64,000 nt of DNA from Protopterus annectens (lineage: Eukaryota > Chordata > Ceratodontiformes > Protopteridae): assembly GCF_019279795.1 (NCBI RefSeq), contig NC_056745.1, forward strand, positions 1,487,606,851 through 1,487,670,850, written 5' to 3'. Made by a program: the position numbers and the translations under genes. Positions 1 through 11,316 of the stretch are shown here, one piece after another (the stretch's first letter is position 1; each line of letters starts with the position of its first letter). Under the pieces are notes generated by a model that was given only the letters and a program-made list of their open reading frames with translations, was not told the DNA's origin and did no database searches.

Positions 1-1165
1 AGTTGGGGTAGGTAGGAAGGAAGAGGTGGAGTTCTTCAATTTGACTGTGTGATCTGTCTGATAGATAGCTGGAAAACCGGGATAAAGCATTATGTGAGAG
101 ATTAAGGTTTGAGAGATGGCAGAAAAGGTGCTTGTGGGAAACAGTATCAAAGGCTTTAGACAGATCGAATAAAACAGTAGAAACTAAAGGTCCTGAATCT
201 CGGGCTTGATTGACAGTTTCTAGGAAAGAGAGTGGAGTGGTTATTGTGCTATGGCCTGGGCGGAAGCCATGCTGGGTAGGAGTGAAAAGATTGTTTTTGG
301 TCAGGAAAGGCATAAGTTGGAGGTGGATACATTTTTCTAGGATTTTGGAGATTGGTGAGAGCAAAGCAATGGGGGGAAAGTTATAAGGGTATTTTTGCTT
401 CCTTTATGAAATGGAAAAATAAAAGCTGAGCATCAGAGTTTGGGGACATATGATTCTTTTATGGATTGGTTAATAATGATGCTGATTGGGAGAGCAATGC
501 CATCAGCAGCACATTTTAAGAAGGAAGAGGGGAATATTGTCTGGAGCGTTAGAGCAAGGTTTAAGTTTGGACAAAAGTGTTTTTATAAAGTTAGTGGAGA
601 TGGGGTTGAGTTCAAACAGATGAGGTGAGTTAGAAGTGGGAGAGTGTAGAGCACTTGGGTTATTATTGGGAAATGTCTTGGTGAGGGTAGTAACAGTGTC
701 TACGAAAAATGAGTTAAATTCAGAGTCTAGTTCGAGGTCAGATTTACTTGGGTCAGGACAGGGATTATTTCTGGAGCCTGGCTTGAGGAGTGAGTTTATT
801 GAGTTCCAGAATTTTTGGGGGGTTTTATTGTTATTGAACTGAAGTTTGATAGTAGGATTTTTCGTCTTTGGTGATCAGTCGTTTTGCATGGTTGTGGAGC
901 TGTTTGTAGTGGAGCAAGGTATTGGCCAGTTTATTGTTTTGGTAAAGCTTCCATAGTTTGTCTCTGTGGTGCATGATCTGTTTTGTCTCTTTGGATAGCC
1001 AAGGAGCAGTTTTAGTTTTTATCCTTTTGTTTCTTAGTGGGGCTAGTGAGTTTAAAGTATCAAGGAAGACAGAGTTGAAGTATTCTATAGCATTGTCAAG
1101 AGGAAAGATGTTTAGAATTTGCCAGTTCATTTGTTTGTTTTTTTAGTTCCTGTTTTACTGTCCTT
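1..1165 (-). mobile_element. LINE reverse transcriptase relic (L2/Rex-like, cut by window edge)
   Basis: Read on the minus strand with frame changes, this gives the linker and first half of a LINE reverse transcriptase. Around 831-1130 there is a basic linker with APWLSKETKQIM. Around 250-380 there is the fingers region with SPISKILEKC and QHGFRPGHST. Around 120-190 there is catalytic block A, VLFDLSKAFDTVSH. Block order and spacing are those of non-LTR reverse transcriptases. The wording differs clearly from the CR1 copies elsewhere in the window, so it is a second LINE family. It is 5' truncated near 1165, broken by frameshifts and stops, and continues past the left edge. Clade assignment (L2 versus Rex1 or another CR1-group member) is uncertain. 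Confidence 0.75.
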
Positions 1166-3160
1166 GGGTTACTTAGGACATTTTATCACCCACTGGCCAA
1201 TTCATTTCCCATCTGCCCACCTTATCCACTACATATCCATCCATTTGTTGGGTACGTCTTCTTCTCCAAGACGGTACCCTCTGATGATGACTATGACTTC
1301 ACTGGCAAAACTGGCTGACTGCTGGGGATATTCAGAGACCAACTGCCACTGAATATGTGGACAAGTGCTTTTTTAATTTCATACTGTACTTAACACATCA
1401 GAGACACATGCATTCTGGCATAAAGTGTACCTAATACAAGATCTCTTGGCATGCCACACCTTACCTTACTTACTGTAAGGTGGCTGCAGGTATGCTGTCT
1501 CTTTGTTACTTTAGTTAAAATTAGTCTCTAATATCTTCCACAGGATACTACTGTTGTTTTTGTCTGACCCTCATCTTTAAAATTACCCTGAAGTCACTTA
1601 AACTTCCCACCCTTGTCTTTGTAAGTGACTCAGGACAGTTAGCAGTATGCACAGATGTCTTGCTCCTCAACCAGCAGGCATGCTGTCTTATACGTCTTGC
1701 AAATATTTTGGTAATGATGTTTCATATAATGTGGGTTACATCTCACTCCTTGTAGCATGTGCATTTACTACATGAAAAACCATATTTACATCAATTGGTG
1801 ATCCGGATAGTCCCCAGACTGGCACCCCTTTCATCCTGAAATTAAGGCTCAAGAAAGAAAAAAAAAAAAATAACCAGGCTCCAAATTTGAAGAAGAAAAA
1901 AATGGATTATATCCTAGAAATGTAGTAAAGAGCTTTGCTACAATTACAAGGATGCACTTATACTAAAATTATTTTAAGCAGCTGTGATATCAGCTTCCTG
2001 TGTGCCCCTGACTGCTTCACCTGATGCAGTCACTCGTTTCACCCCACCTTTGCAGTCCTGAGTATATGTTCCTTGCCCAGTTCATTGTATATGGTTCGTA
2101 TCTCTTCACAGTTTATCCTGAAAGCTAAGTGAGGATCCACAGTCAAGGCACACAGACTGTTTTATTAAAGGAGTGTGGACACATTGCATTTAATTGTTTA
2201 GTTATTCTGTTATTGTGACAGACATTAAAAACTTGAATAATACTGCATGTGTATATCCTGTGACTGAACAGTGCCTTGGATGGGTATCATTCCTAGATTT
2301 CAAAACTTTTTCTTGAAAATAGCCAACTGTTGTGAAGTATCAGTAAAGTCATGCTTTTGGTTAGTTTTTCAGCTGAGAAATCCAAAAATGAATGAGGTCT
2401 AGCAAAAGTTTGTTTGAACAGTTAATGCACTACGTATAAGGGTCGTGTTTTTAGTTCTCCTTCTGCTTCATTTTTCCAGACCCCCCTAGTGCCTCAGTCC
2501 ACTGCCAGGTCAGTGGCTGTCAAACAGCTTGTTAGATTGATCTCCATTCTAAGGTTGGACCAGTGTGGAACATAAGAGTGTCCTCGGTAGAGGGCTCTAC
2601 TGTTGTCTGCTTCCACTAGGGGGTGTTTTCATTTACGACCTACCCCTTGATTTCCCTCTCTTGGGTTTATCTGCTACATCCAAGGGATACTCCCCTCTGT
2701 GGACATGCCACCCCACATGGAATGCTTAACACCCCCCACTGGGCTGGACACATCCACTCTTCCACTTGCTAACTCCTCAGGCACACAAGTAATCAAACCG
2801 GGTCATCCGAGCCATTGTTAGGGCTTTGTTCCTTATACCACAGTACTGGCAAATACATAAACGTAACATTTGCTATGAAATGCAGACAACCATTAACTCA
2901 TATGTGCAAGTTACCATTTGTTTCTTTCTGTTTTTAAGATTGTCATTTGCTGGCCTGATGATAGCTGCTGATTTGCACGAAGTATGTGTCATTATTCTCC
3001 CATTCACATGTTTAGGATTAGAACCACTTTACCTATATGTATGCAAGCTTGTATGTATTTATTTATGACACTGGATGGGCTATGTGGAACAAAACCCATT
3101 TCAGGGGATACCAGAAGAGAAAGCATCCTATTACTGTTTGAGTAAAGAACGCAGTATGAA
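1166..3160. other. Unassigned AT-rich stretch
   Basis: No recognisable gene or repeat. The open frames here are short and lack codon or domain character. A poly-A run lies near 1857-1870. Confidence 0.5.
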
Positions 3161-3167
3161 GTTGTTC

Positions 3168-3432
3168 TTCTTTCGGCTTTTCTCGGTTAGGGGTCACCAC
3201 AGCAGAACTCTGGTCCGCTAATGATTGGCAGTAGATTTTTACAGTAGAGAGATGCCAGCTCGATGCCCAACCTTCAATGAAGGCATGTCCATTTACGCAT
3301 GTCTTTCGAATGCCACTCGACTGCAGGGAGGGGACATGCAGACTCCACACAGAAGGCGCTCCAGCCGAGAATCGAACGGGAGAACTTCTTGCTGTGAGGC
3401 AACAATGCTACCGCTGCACCACTGCGGCTTCA
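3168..3432 (-). mobile_element. tRNA-derived SINE (copy S1)
   Basis: On the minus strand the element opens with a tRNA-like head. Its A-box region is GTGGTGCAGCGGTAGC-like and its B box is the reverse complement of GAGAATCGAACGGG, close to GGTTCGATTCTC. The body contains a GTGTGGAGTCTGCATGTCC-type block, and the element ends in a tail of the type CCTAACCGAGAAAAGCCGAAAG. Four other copies in this window share head, body and tail, which fixes the boundaries. It would be transcribed by RNA polymerase III and mobilised by a LINE. This is a long-form copy that keeps the middle block missing from S2 and S5. Confidence 0.85.
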
Positions 3433-4884
3433 CCATGAAGTAATGAAATTAATATACTTTGGAACATAACACACATGATATAGTGGTAAGAGATTCAGCA
3501 TGTGTAACCCTGTATTAAATAGTAAATAACAAATAATCTGTGTGGTATGCAATAATATTACATACAATATTAATAAAAATAGTATACTTGATGGAGATAC
3601 AACCTAAATTGTAGGGATCTACTAGGAAGGAAAAGCACTGATATCAATAAGTTGTGTTTTATTTCCATGTGAAGTTTGGGGCAATAGGTTAAGGGTAGAT
3701 TAGGCTGAGGGGCTTTGGAGCCGATAGCTGGTATAGGTACCGTGTGATGTCAGAAATCCTCATAGGTAGGAAACATGATGCTTGGCAAAGGCTGGTGGGG
3801 ATTAAGTGTGAGCCAGCTATGATCACTAGAAAAGCTCATCCAGATGCTGCCACAACTTGCTGTGAGGAAAAGGTTAGTTTGATTTTGCTTTCTTGTGTTT
3901 TGTATTGCTTTAGTGCCTTCTTCTGTTTTGTATGTTATGATTCATTTCCTTTACACTGTGTTTTACTTGTTTATCTGCTTTGAATTGCATATTTAAACTA
4001 GGAAAGAAACCACAGCTGTGTCCCTTGTGAGACACACAGAAATTAATTTTTCCCCATCCTCCCAACCAGAGGCTATATTGTTTTTAAACCATTTTTCTAG
4101 TTGCCTGCGTCTTATGTTAATTTGACCATATATTTCTTTCCTCTCCTCTTTCATTGGCTATTGTGAGTAAGAAAAAAATTATCATTTTGTGAAATCACTC
4201 CCCTTCAACTATTTAAATTTATTGGCCATCCCTGTATTCCATAGAACCAGAATATCCCCTTCAACTATTTACATTTATTGGCCATCCCACTATATTCCAT
4301 AGAACCAGAATACAATGTGCCTACCCCTTCCAATCTATATTGTTCTTTTAAAATGAGTGGCTCTTCACTTAGATAGCTAAAGTTAAGTTACCCCCTCTTT
4401 CATATTTAACAGCTTAGTGCACACTGCAGCTATTAGGATATTAACCAATTTTTCTGTCTTACCATTAAAATCTGTAACACCTACTCAAAGACCACCAATT
4501 ACTGATGAGCCCAAATTCTGCCCCTCAGTAGTCATCTTGGGATTAGTGCTACTGTTTTGCTTCTGGTGAGAGAAGAAGCAAAGGAGCACTGCATCCCAGC
4601 AGAGAGAAACTGTGGTGAGACCAGCACTAGTAGCAGCCAGGCAGTAGCCATTCATGCGACTCCCCTCTTTTCATCATTCTTGAGAAGCTAATTCTTTCTT
4701 TTCAGTAAGTATTGCTTGATTTGCTTCTAACATCAGAATATCTGCCTAAATATTTCATCCATAAATCATCAGGCTCTACTTATTAGTTTACCCTCAAGTG
4801 TTTGTGAGTTCCCTGTATAGCCACAGACACCTTGAGTTGACATTTTTCCTGTAAAAGCACCATTGAAATTTCACCAGTACCTAG
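3433..4884. other. Unassigned stretch with a short tandem duplication
   Basis: No gene recognised. Apart from the duplication at 4200-4312 the sequence looks unique. A good-looking splice donor follows GAGGAAAAG near 3868, but no convincing acceptor pairs with it. Confidence 0.45.
4200..4312 (+). repeat. Tandem duplication, about 56 bp x 2
   Basis: Two adjacent copies of a unit beginning CCCCTTCAACTATTTA and ending in TAGAACCAGAAT, differing at a few positions including a short insertion in the second. Confidence 0.9.
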
Positions 4885-5013
4885 TTGCACACAGGACAAC
4901 TAATTTGCAGTGACAAGCACTGCCCCCAGAATTGCAAACCGATTACTCCTGACATTACTTTATATTCTTACTCCAACAGTCTAATCAGTAAAAAAGGGCC
5001 TGTAGCCATCAAT

Positions 5014-5990
5014 ATGACCTTTCCCACTATCTCTGTTACCAACTTGGTGGATATGGGCATCCTGAGGCAATGCAGAAACTGCCTCATGTTTACTGACAAC
5101 CAGTTAATTCTCAAACAAACTGATATGGTATGTGCGAGTTGTATTTACACAATGTCACTAGAGGCAAAACTCTCAAATAAAAGCATTCTTAATGTCAATA
5201 AGGTTGTAAGTAGTGCACACACTGCACCCATCACACACAGTTCAAAGCAGACACATAGACCTACATATGCTGAGGCACTTAAATGTAACCTTCCTAAACC
5301 CCAAAGACCTCCTAGAGGAAGCACTTATAACAAACATCAACAACTCTAAATGCACTCTTTCAAAACAACACCTGCATCAACACATGTAGCCACATATCAT
5401 GGAGCCTCTACATCTAAGCCTGTAACGTAAGCTACCACAGAATCCAGCATTCAACACATGTAGCCACATATCATGGAGCCTCTACCTCTTAAGCCTGTAA
5501 CATAAGCCACCACAGAATCCAACATTCTAGTCATTGGCGACTCCATTGTGAGACACACTGATGTCTCTCTCAACAGGCTGAGTAAGGAGAAAGTCAAAGT
5601 CAGTTGCTTATCAGGGACCAGGATCTGCCACATTGTGCACTCATTCGGGTCATTAGACCACAAGTACCAGTATAACTCAGTTATAGTCCATGTGGGTATA
5701 AATGACCTGAGATGTACCACCCTAAACTATATGAAGATAGACATTGTGGAGCTCTTGGAATACGTGTCCCTGGCTGGTATGAGCCTACCATTGAGCAGCA
5801 TTTTACCTACTCCAAGAGTGATACCTCAATGTGAACTACAGATGATTGACTTTAATAACTGGCTTAATTTCTGGTGTCATTCCAAGGGGGCACAATATTT
5901 GTCAGCATGGAAGAAGATGGTCAACAGATCACGTTGCTTTGCCAGGGATTGTCTGCTTCTTCCCACTTAGGATGTCGAATATTAGCTAAA
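5014..5990 (+). pseudogene. CR1 ORF1 pseudogene (zinc-ribbon plus SGNH esterase), copy A
   Basis: The start is placed at the methionine of MTFPTISVTNLVDMGILRQC, which aligns with the ORF1 start region of copy C. A CxxC pair follows in CRNC, then CASC, forming a small putative zinc-binding module with the spacing seen in copy C. After a linker and a tandem duplication comes the SGNH hydrolase-like domain. It shows block I as VIGDSIVRHTD (catalytic Ser in GDS), block II as SGTRI and block III as VGINDL. Block V is degraded: the intact copy reads RDGLHL, here RDCLLL, so the catalytic His is lost. Stops after the linker and after the SGNH domain break the frame. Confidence 0.8.
5377..5526 (+). 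repeat. Tandem duplication inside CR1 ORF1, about 75 bp x 2
   Basis: Both units start CAACACATGTAGCCACATAT and end near ACAGAATCCA. They lie between the zinc module and the SGNH domain, so the duplication arose within the inactive element or its immediate parent. Confidence 0.9.
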
Positions 5991-6259
5991 GCATCGCCCT
6001 CCCCCATATAGTGCCATTTTAGGCAATACCAAAGTGAAAGCACTTCCGACATAGCAAATCAAAACCAAGAAAATCCAAAGGTGTTACAAGCTCTCCTCAG
6101 CATAGAGAATGCTGATGTCTGTGCGGTCACTGAGACATTGTTTAAAGCCGCGGAGAGCACACTGACAATGCAAGGTTAGAATGCCTTCCACACATTTCGA
6201 CCAGCTACTACACAGAGAGGGGCTGAAGGTGGAGGTGTCTCAATTTACATCAAAAATAA

Positions 6260-6764
6260 TCACTGGATAATGAATGACTCGGAGTAAACCGCTTCTCCAG
6301 CAAAACAGTATAAATAAAAGGATAAAATAACAAGACGGAGAAGCAGACCACAGCAGGAAGCAGCCAAATGTCCTTATAGTATAATCCAACAGTGCAGATT
6401 ACAAATGCAGCAATACTCCAAAAACGGTTAAAAGCTTTATTTGATGAATGAGTGAGCGCTTTCACCTATAACAGGCTTCTTCAGACTCAAAACAAATTAC
6501 ATTAAACAAGCAGTGATATATATACCATAAAGCTGGCGGTAAAAGCAATTAAGCACTCCAATCAATTCTCACTTAGCTATCAATGTTAGTATATTCAAAT
6601 ACAAATCTATTATAGGTGAAAGCGCTCACTCATTCATCAAATAAAGCTTTTAACCGTTTTTGGAGTATTGCTGCATTTGTAATCTGCACTGTTGGATTAT
6701 ACTATAAGGACATTTGGCTGCTTCCTGCTGTGGTCTGCTTCTCCGTCTTGTTATTTTATCCTTA
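6260..6764. mobile_element. Penelope-like element terminus pair (palindrome) inserted in CR1 copy A
   Basis: A 505-bp insertion flanked by the 14-bp direct repeat TACATCAAAAATAA (6246-6259 and 6765-6778). Removing it rejoins the CR1 endonuclease frame (IYIKNK). Inside are two nearly perfect inverted arms of about 155 bp (about 6318-6472 and 6609-6765) around a spacer of about 136 bp. Where the arm meets the spacer, the minus strand reads CTGAAGA, A, a short stem, then GAAAGCGCTC. The palindrome at 56473-56697 and the terminus near 26950 have the same layout, which is typical of Penelope-like retroelement ends. No reverse transcriptase or GIY-YIG domain is present, so it is non-autonomous or truncated. 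Confidence 0.7.
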
Positions 6765-7579
6765 TACATCAAAAATAAATAAGCTTCTAGGCTGATAAAA
6801 CAGAGCAATGCACTTGAGCTTCTCCATATTCAAATCACAAAAGGCAAAATCCCATATCACCTACGAAAACCATAACATGTATTTAAACTTATTGGAAACA
6901 CTCACCATCCAATCCAATACCATAATTATGGGCAACTTTAATTATCCCACTATTAACTGTGAATCCTATTTGACACCAAACATACAGGTTCAGAACTTCA
7001 TGGATTTTGTAAACAAATTCCCTGGACCAGATTGGCAATAAACCAACAAGGGGTGCAACCATACTGTATCTGGTCCTTACTAATATGGGAGAGTGCTGCA
7101 CACCCACTAGTGTAATATCTTCTCTGGTAAGGTCAGACCACAAAATAGTCTCCTTTGAAGTGTAAGATAACTCTGGAATATTAAGGAACTACTCTAAGGC
7201 TAACTTTTTACTATTAAGTGATAACATAGCAAAATTTCAAGCCCTCGTAAACCCTGAGAACACTGTTGCCTATGCAAAAGTCTTCACAGTAACCCTATAC
7301 AAGCATGTTAATAGCTACATAGAGGCAGCTGTACTCCCCAGGAGAAAGTACAGAACTAACTCAAAAAACAAGCCCCCCTGGTGGAATCACAGCATTAATA
7401 GGGTGCACAACAGAAGGAACAAAGTAATGGTAAAAATTAGGAGGTGCAGCACCCAGCAGGATAAAACCAATCTCATCAAACTAAACAAACAACACAGAGC
7501 ACAAATAAAGTCTACCAAAGCCAAAGCTGAGGTAAATTTGGCTCCCAGGCCAACCAAAAGGCATTCTTTAGTTTTAGAT

Positions 7580-7668
7580 GGGGGTCCAGGGAATTAAATA
7601 GTGTGGGAAGAAATAGCCAGGGAATTGTTATGGCTGGGCTTGTATAGGCCCTAGGGCCGATAGCCTAT
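7580..7668 (+). mobile_element. CR1 3'-end fragment (copy J) inside CR1 copy A
   Basis: About 90 bp nearly identical to the 3' ends of the young copies E and I: GGGTCCAGGGAA, GGGAATTGTTATGG, then the hairpin core GGCCCTAGGGCC and TAGCCTA. It interrupts the host ORF2 between FFSF and the TQLCAEL segment. The octamer tail is missing and I find no clear target duplication, so this could be an extremely 5'-truncated insertion or a conversion or recombination patch. Confidence 0.7.
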
Positions 7669-9489
7669 GTCCACAAGCATTACACAATTGTGTGCAGAGC
7701 TCATTGTAAATGGAACCACCTATACTCAGACAGAAGATATAGGAAACCTACTGGCTGACAAATTCAGCTCCAACTTTACTCCTCTCTCCCCATCAAGCTT
7801 CCCTCAGGAAATATCATCAAATATGTGATCAAAAAGTTGTGGTTGTACAATATCATCAAATATAACTCCCCCTCCTTTCACTAGGGAACAGGTCCTTAAT
7901 GCTCTCTCTAAGGCCAAGAGCACTACATCAATGGGCCCAGACAGTATCCCAGGATGCCTTCTAAATAGCATGAAACATGATCTATCAGGGCCTCTGGAAT
8001 TACTATTTAACTGTAGCCTCCAAACAAGCTTTGTGCCTCTTGAATAGAGAAAGGCAACAGTCATCCAGCTGCACAAAGGTGGGCCATCTACAGACATGGA
8101 AACGACAGACCCATAAGTCTCACTAGTCTTATATGCAAAGCCATGCAAAGAATTATCACATAAATAATAAGTAATGACATAAGATACCTCCAGATGCTGG
8201 ACCCAATCGAATTTAGTTTCATAAACTGCAGGTCATGCCTACTCAACCTGGTGAACATCTTTGAGAAAATCACCAAAGCAACAGATGATGGTAAAATGGT
8301 TCACACTGTCTACCTTGACCTGACCAAGGCATTTGACACTATCCACCACTCAGGCATTATTGACAAACCAAAGAGGTTAGCTACAAACCTTTATGTCACC
8401 CAATGGACAGCTAGCTGGCTCACAGACAGGGCCCAGGAAGTTAGATTTGGGGAGTTCACCTCTACAAAGAAGCCAGCCACAGGTGTAGTCCCTCAGGGAT
8501 CAGTCCTTGGACTGCTGCATTTTGGCATTTACTTCTCTGAAGTCCAGACCAACATCAATGGCCTCTGGCTGACTGAATTTGCAGATGATTGCAAATTAGG
8601 AGTTGTCATTGAATTGCCCACTGAAACAAATGTTCTTCAGAAAGGGTTGATACAGACAAACAACTTGTGCCAGAGCCATGGACTAAAATTAAATGCCAAG
8701 AAATGCATAATACTATCTTTCAGGAAGTCCTCTACCCCTGGTAACCTTTGACCATCACATGTCTACTGTAGTGAGGAAATCATTTTGTGTTGTGCAACTT
8801 ATAAACAAAGATACGGCATCTAGGTACAAAAAGTCATTGTTCCACTGTATTCAGCATTCGTCAGACCTTTCATTGAGTACAATGCCCCCTTTGGTATGTA
8901 CCTAACCAGGCATATCCATCAATTGGAATGCCCACATATATTCCTCACTTAAAAATACAGGGCATAAGTAACATGTCCCATGCAAACTGCCTCAAGACCC
9001 TATCCCTGTATTCTGTCTCCTGTAGGCTGTTGAGGGGAGATCTATGCCTGGCATACAGGGCATTGTCAGACTCCACCCTGCTGGACCTACTGCATGTCCA
9101 CAAAACAAACGGCACCAGAATTACCAATTCCAAAGATTTAAACTTTGCCTGTCATATAAATAGGACCTGGTGGCGATACTGGTATGTATCCCAGAGACTA
9201 CTCCTTCTCTGGAACAGGTCCCACATTCATGTGAAGCAGAGTTCCTTCCTAACCCAATTCAAGTGTAACTTGGATGATTGCATGGGGAACAAGAAATTCA
9301 TCCCTGGTTTGGCACCTATGTCTTTAATGGACACAAGCAGCCTGTAAATGGTGCTTCTTCCAGGCTCCTGCTTGTAAACGTTTCACCTCTCTCAAGCCCC
9401 TGGTTACACTTACCAAGGGTACTAGAACTTCTCAGAGATTTGGGATGCATTGCATGTCTTAAAAAAGTCCTTGTGATCATTAGCCTGGT

Positions 9490-9628
9490 ACACACCTATG
9501 CACCTATGAACCTATGCACCTATGGCACCTATGCACCCATGCACCCATGCACCCATGCACCCATGCACTCATGCACCCATGCACCTATGCACCTATGCAC
9601 CCATGCACCTATGCACCTATGCACATAT
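9490..9628 (+). repeat. CR1 terminal octamer microsatellite (ACCTATGC/ACCCATGC)n
   Basis: About 17 copies of an 8-bp unit, ACCTATGC with ACCCATGC variants, starting directly where the CR1 3' end (TAGCCTGGTACACACCTATG) finishes. Other CR1 copies here end with one or two ACCTATGA units, so the array is an expansion of the element's own tail. Open frames across it are artefacts of the repeat. Confidence 0.9.
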
Positions 9629-9674
9629 ATTTTCTTTTATTTGTTCATTTTTGTTTTCTGAGTTTAGTCAAAAA

Positions 9675-9745
9675 CCTCTTTTCCACAGAAGTCCGGGGAG
9701 AAAAGCTCCCATATTGCAAACATTTTTAAACAAACATTCAGTAAT
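9675..9745 (-). mobile_element. Degraded LINE tail fragment (L2/Rex-like)
   Basis: The reverse complement reads GGAGCTTTTCTCCCCGGACT, matching the GGAGCTTTTCTCCCC block that marks the 3' end of a LINE family seen at 13.2, 59.7 and 61.1 kb. The rest is eroded. Confidence 0.5.
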
Positions 9746-9771
9746 ATACATGAACAGAAAGTAAGTTGTTG

Positions 9772-9978
9772 TTGTGTCTTTCGGCTTATCCTGGTTAGGG
9801 GTAGCCACAGTGGAACTCCGGTCCACTAATGTTTGGTAGTGGATTTTTACGTGCCGAGTTACCAGCCCTGATGCACAACCTTCAACAAAGGCATGCCCAT
9901 TCATGCATGCCTCCACACAGAAGATGCTCTAGCTGAGAATCAAACGTGACAATGCTACTGCAGTACCACTACCGTGGG
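9772..9978 (-). mobile_element. tRNA-derived SINE, short subfamily (copy S2)
   Basis: Same family as S1: the minus-strand tail is CCTAACCAGGATAAGCCGAAAG and the head, with the B-box region, lies near 9940-9975. It lacks the middle block between the B box and the CATGAATGGGCATG segment. The same block is missing in S5, so the two define a deletion subfamily. Confidence 0.8.
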
Positions 9979-10019
9979 TATAAACAGACAGTAATATACA
10001 ATAACAATTGCACATGAAA

Positions 10020-10302
10020 AATTGTCTATATCCTGTGGAGCTTTTCTCCCCTGGCCTCCACTGAAAACAGGCTCTTCTAGGCCCAGTGGACTATCCTGAC
10101 CATCAAACTATAATAAATAAATAAATAAATGCATGTGCAATTGTTATTGTATAAACAGACAGTAAGTAATATACAATAACAATTGCACATGCATTTATTT
10201 ATTTATTTATTATAGTTTGATGGTCAGGATAGTCCACTGGGCCTGGAAGAGCCTGTTTTCAGTGGAGGACCGGGGAGAAAAGCTCCACAGGATATAGACA
10301 AT
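10020..10302. repeat. Palindrome made of two inverted LINE tails
   Basis: Two arms of about 133 bp (10020-10154 and 10170-10302) are reverse complements of each other around a spacer of about 15 bp. Each arm contains GGAGCTTTTCTCCCC, CCTCCACTGAAAACAGGCTC, a CCCAGTGG segment and an AAATAAATAAATA tail, i.e. the 3' end of the L2/Rex-like LINE. The AATATACAATAACAATTGCA sequence flanking the left arm recurs at the centre, so the structure arose by a second, inverted tail insertion or by an inverted duplication. Confidence 0.85.
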
Positions 10303-10662
10303 TTTACAATAGTTACACAAAAGTAAATAAAGTATTAGAACAGTGACAAATACAGAGATAATATACAATTTGTTAAAATGTCATAAAACTAATCCTAGGT
10401 AATGATTTACAAAGGTGAGATTCATGTAGTCTAAACATTTGCCTATTAAATTACATCAATATGAAGTAAAGGCAAGTATTAAAGTGTAAAAGGCGCTTAT
10501 GGATTAGTAGATGTTGAATACTGAACATTTAAAGAGGTAATTAGTGGGTTTGTCAGATAGATAATAGATCATGTGATTAGTTTAAAGAAATGGAAGTGAA
10601 GGAAGGAACTAGATAGGGCAGAAAATCTAAGTATATTGTAGTTAAGAGTTAGGATATAAATA

Positions 10663-10698
<36 letters not shown>

Positions 10699-11240
10699 GT
10701 TACACTTCAAAACATCTAAAACTCATAACATCGAAAATGTATAATATGGAATAGTGTATCATGAAACATGCAAATGTTCTAGTTTAATCTGTTATTCTTA
10801 TAAGTATGAGATGTTGTAGTTTTTATTTATATAGTGTAGGAATTTGTACTATTTATATCATGTTTATTTTGCCACTCTGTATGTGGATAGGCCATTCAGG
10901 TAAGTGGTATAGACATTATATGTACATTCTTTATGGTGATCATGATGTAGTGGGCTTAGAAAATTAACTTTTTCCCCACTGAAGTGCAATTTCGGATTTG
11001 ATATATTTAATTTAGGGGGGTGGTTGGTGCAGGGGGGCTTGCCCACCTGCAGAAATGTAGTAAAAAGTGTTTATTAGTTTGGTGTTGTTATAGGTGGTGG
11101 GGATGTTGTTATCATGTGATTTGTAGTGTTCGATGTTGTGATGCAAAGTTTCAATGTTATGAGTTTTAGATGTTTTGGGTTTTAGATGTTGTGGTGTTGA
11201 TGTTTTGAATTTAGATGTTATGAGTTTTGGATCTGAAGTG
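10303..11240. other. Unassigned stretch with TG microsatellite
   Basis: No gene recognised. A (TG)n tract lies at 10664-10698. From about 11090 to 11220 the sequence is a loose repetition of a GTTATGAGTTTTAGATGTT-type motif, a decayed short tandem repeat. Confidence 0.5.
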
Positions 11241-11243
11241 TAA

Positions 11244-11245
<2 letters not shown>

Positions 11246-11294
<49 letters not shown>

Positions 11295-11296
11295 TA
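11246..11296 (+). repeat. (TG)n microsatellite
   Basis: About 25 TG units with two interruptions at the right end. It lies next to the insertion site of SINE S3. Confidence 0.95.
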
Positions 11297-11316
11297 TATT
11301 TTCTAGATATGCGTAT

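Larger units (their letters stand above)
6080..9345 (+). pseudogene. CR1 ORF2 pseudogene (endonuclease plus reverse transcriptase), copy A
   Basis: The endonuclease part begins near ENADVCAVTETLFKAAEST (about 6100) and resumes after the Penelope-like insertion. IIMGNFNYPTINCES near 6926 matches the GDFNYP block of related copies. The RT part spans about 7860-8760 with AKSTTSMGPDSIPGCLL, LDLTKAFDTIHHSG (block A), GVVPQGSVLG (block B) and FADDCKLG (block C, FADD at 8578-8589). The C-terminal domain runs to about 9345 with LRGDLCLAYRA and FKCNLDDCMGN. Catalytic aspartates are still visible, but several stops, frameshifts and two insertions make it dead. Confidence 0.85.
4885..9628 (+). mobile_element. 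CR1-clade LINE, old near-full-length copy A
   Basis: A plus-strand CR1 element with degraded ORF1 (about 5014-5990) and ORF2 (about 6080-9345) in the usual order, ending in an ACCTATGC-type octamer microsatellite. It carries many stops and frameshifts and diverges clearly from the young copies B, C and E, so it is old. It has been hit twice: a Penelope-like palindrome at 6260-6764 and a stray CR1 3' end at 7580-7668. The 5' boundary is uncertain because I see no target-site duplication for the whole element. Confidence 0.85.

Noticed and set aside
9278..9764. Open frames rich in Met-His-Pro-Cys-Thr
   Set aside because: Translation of the CR1 octamer microsatellite.
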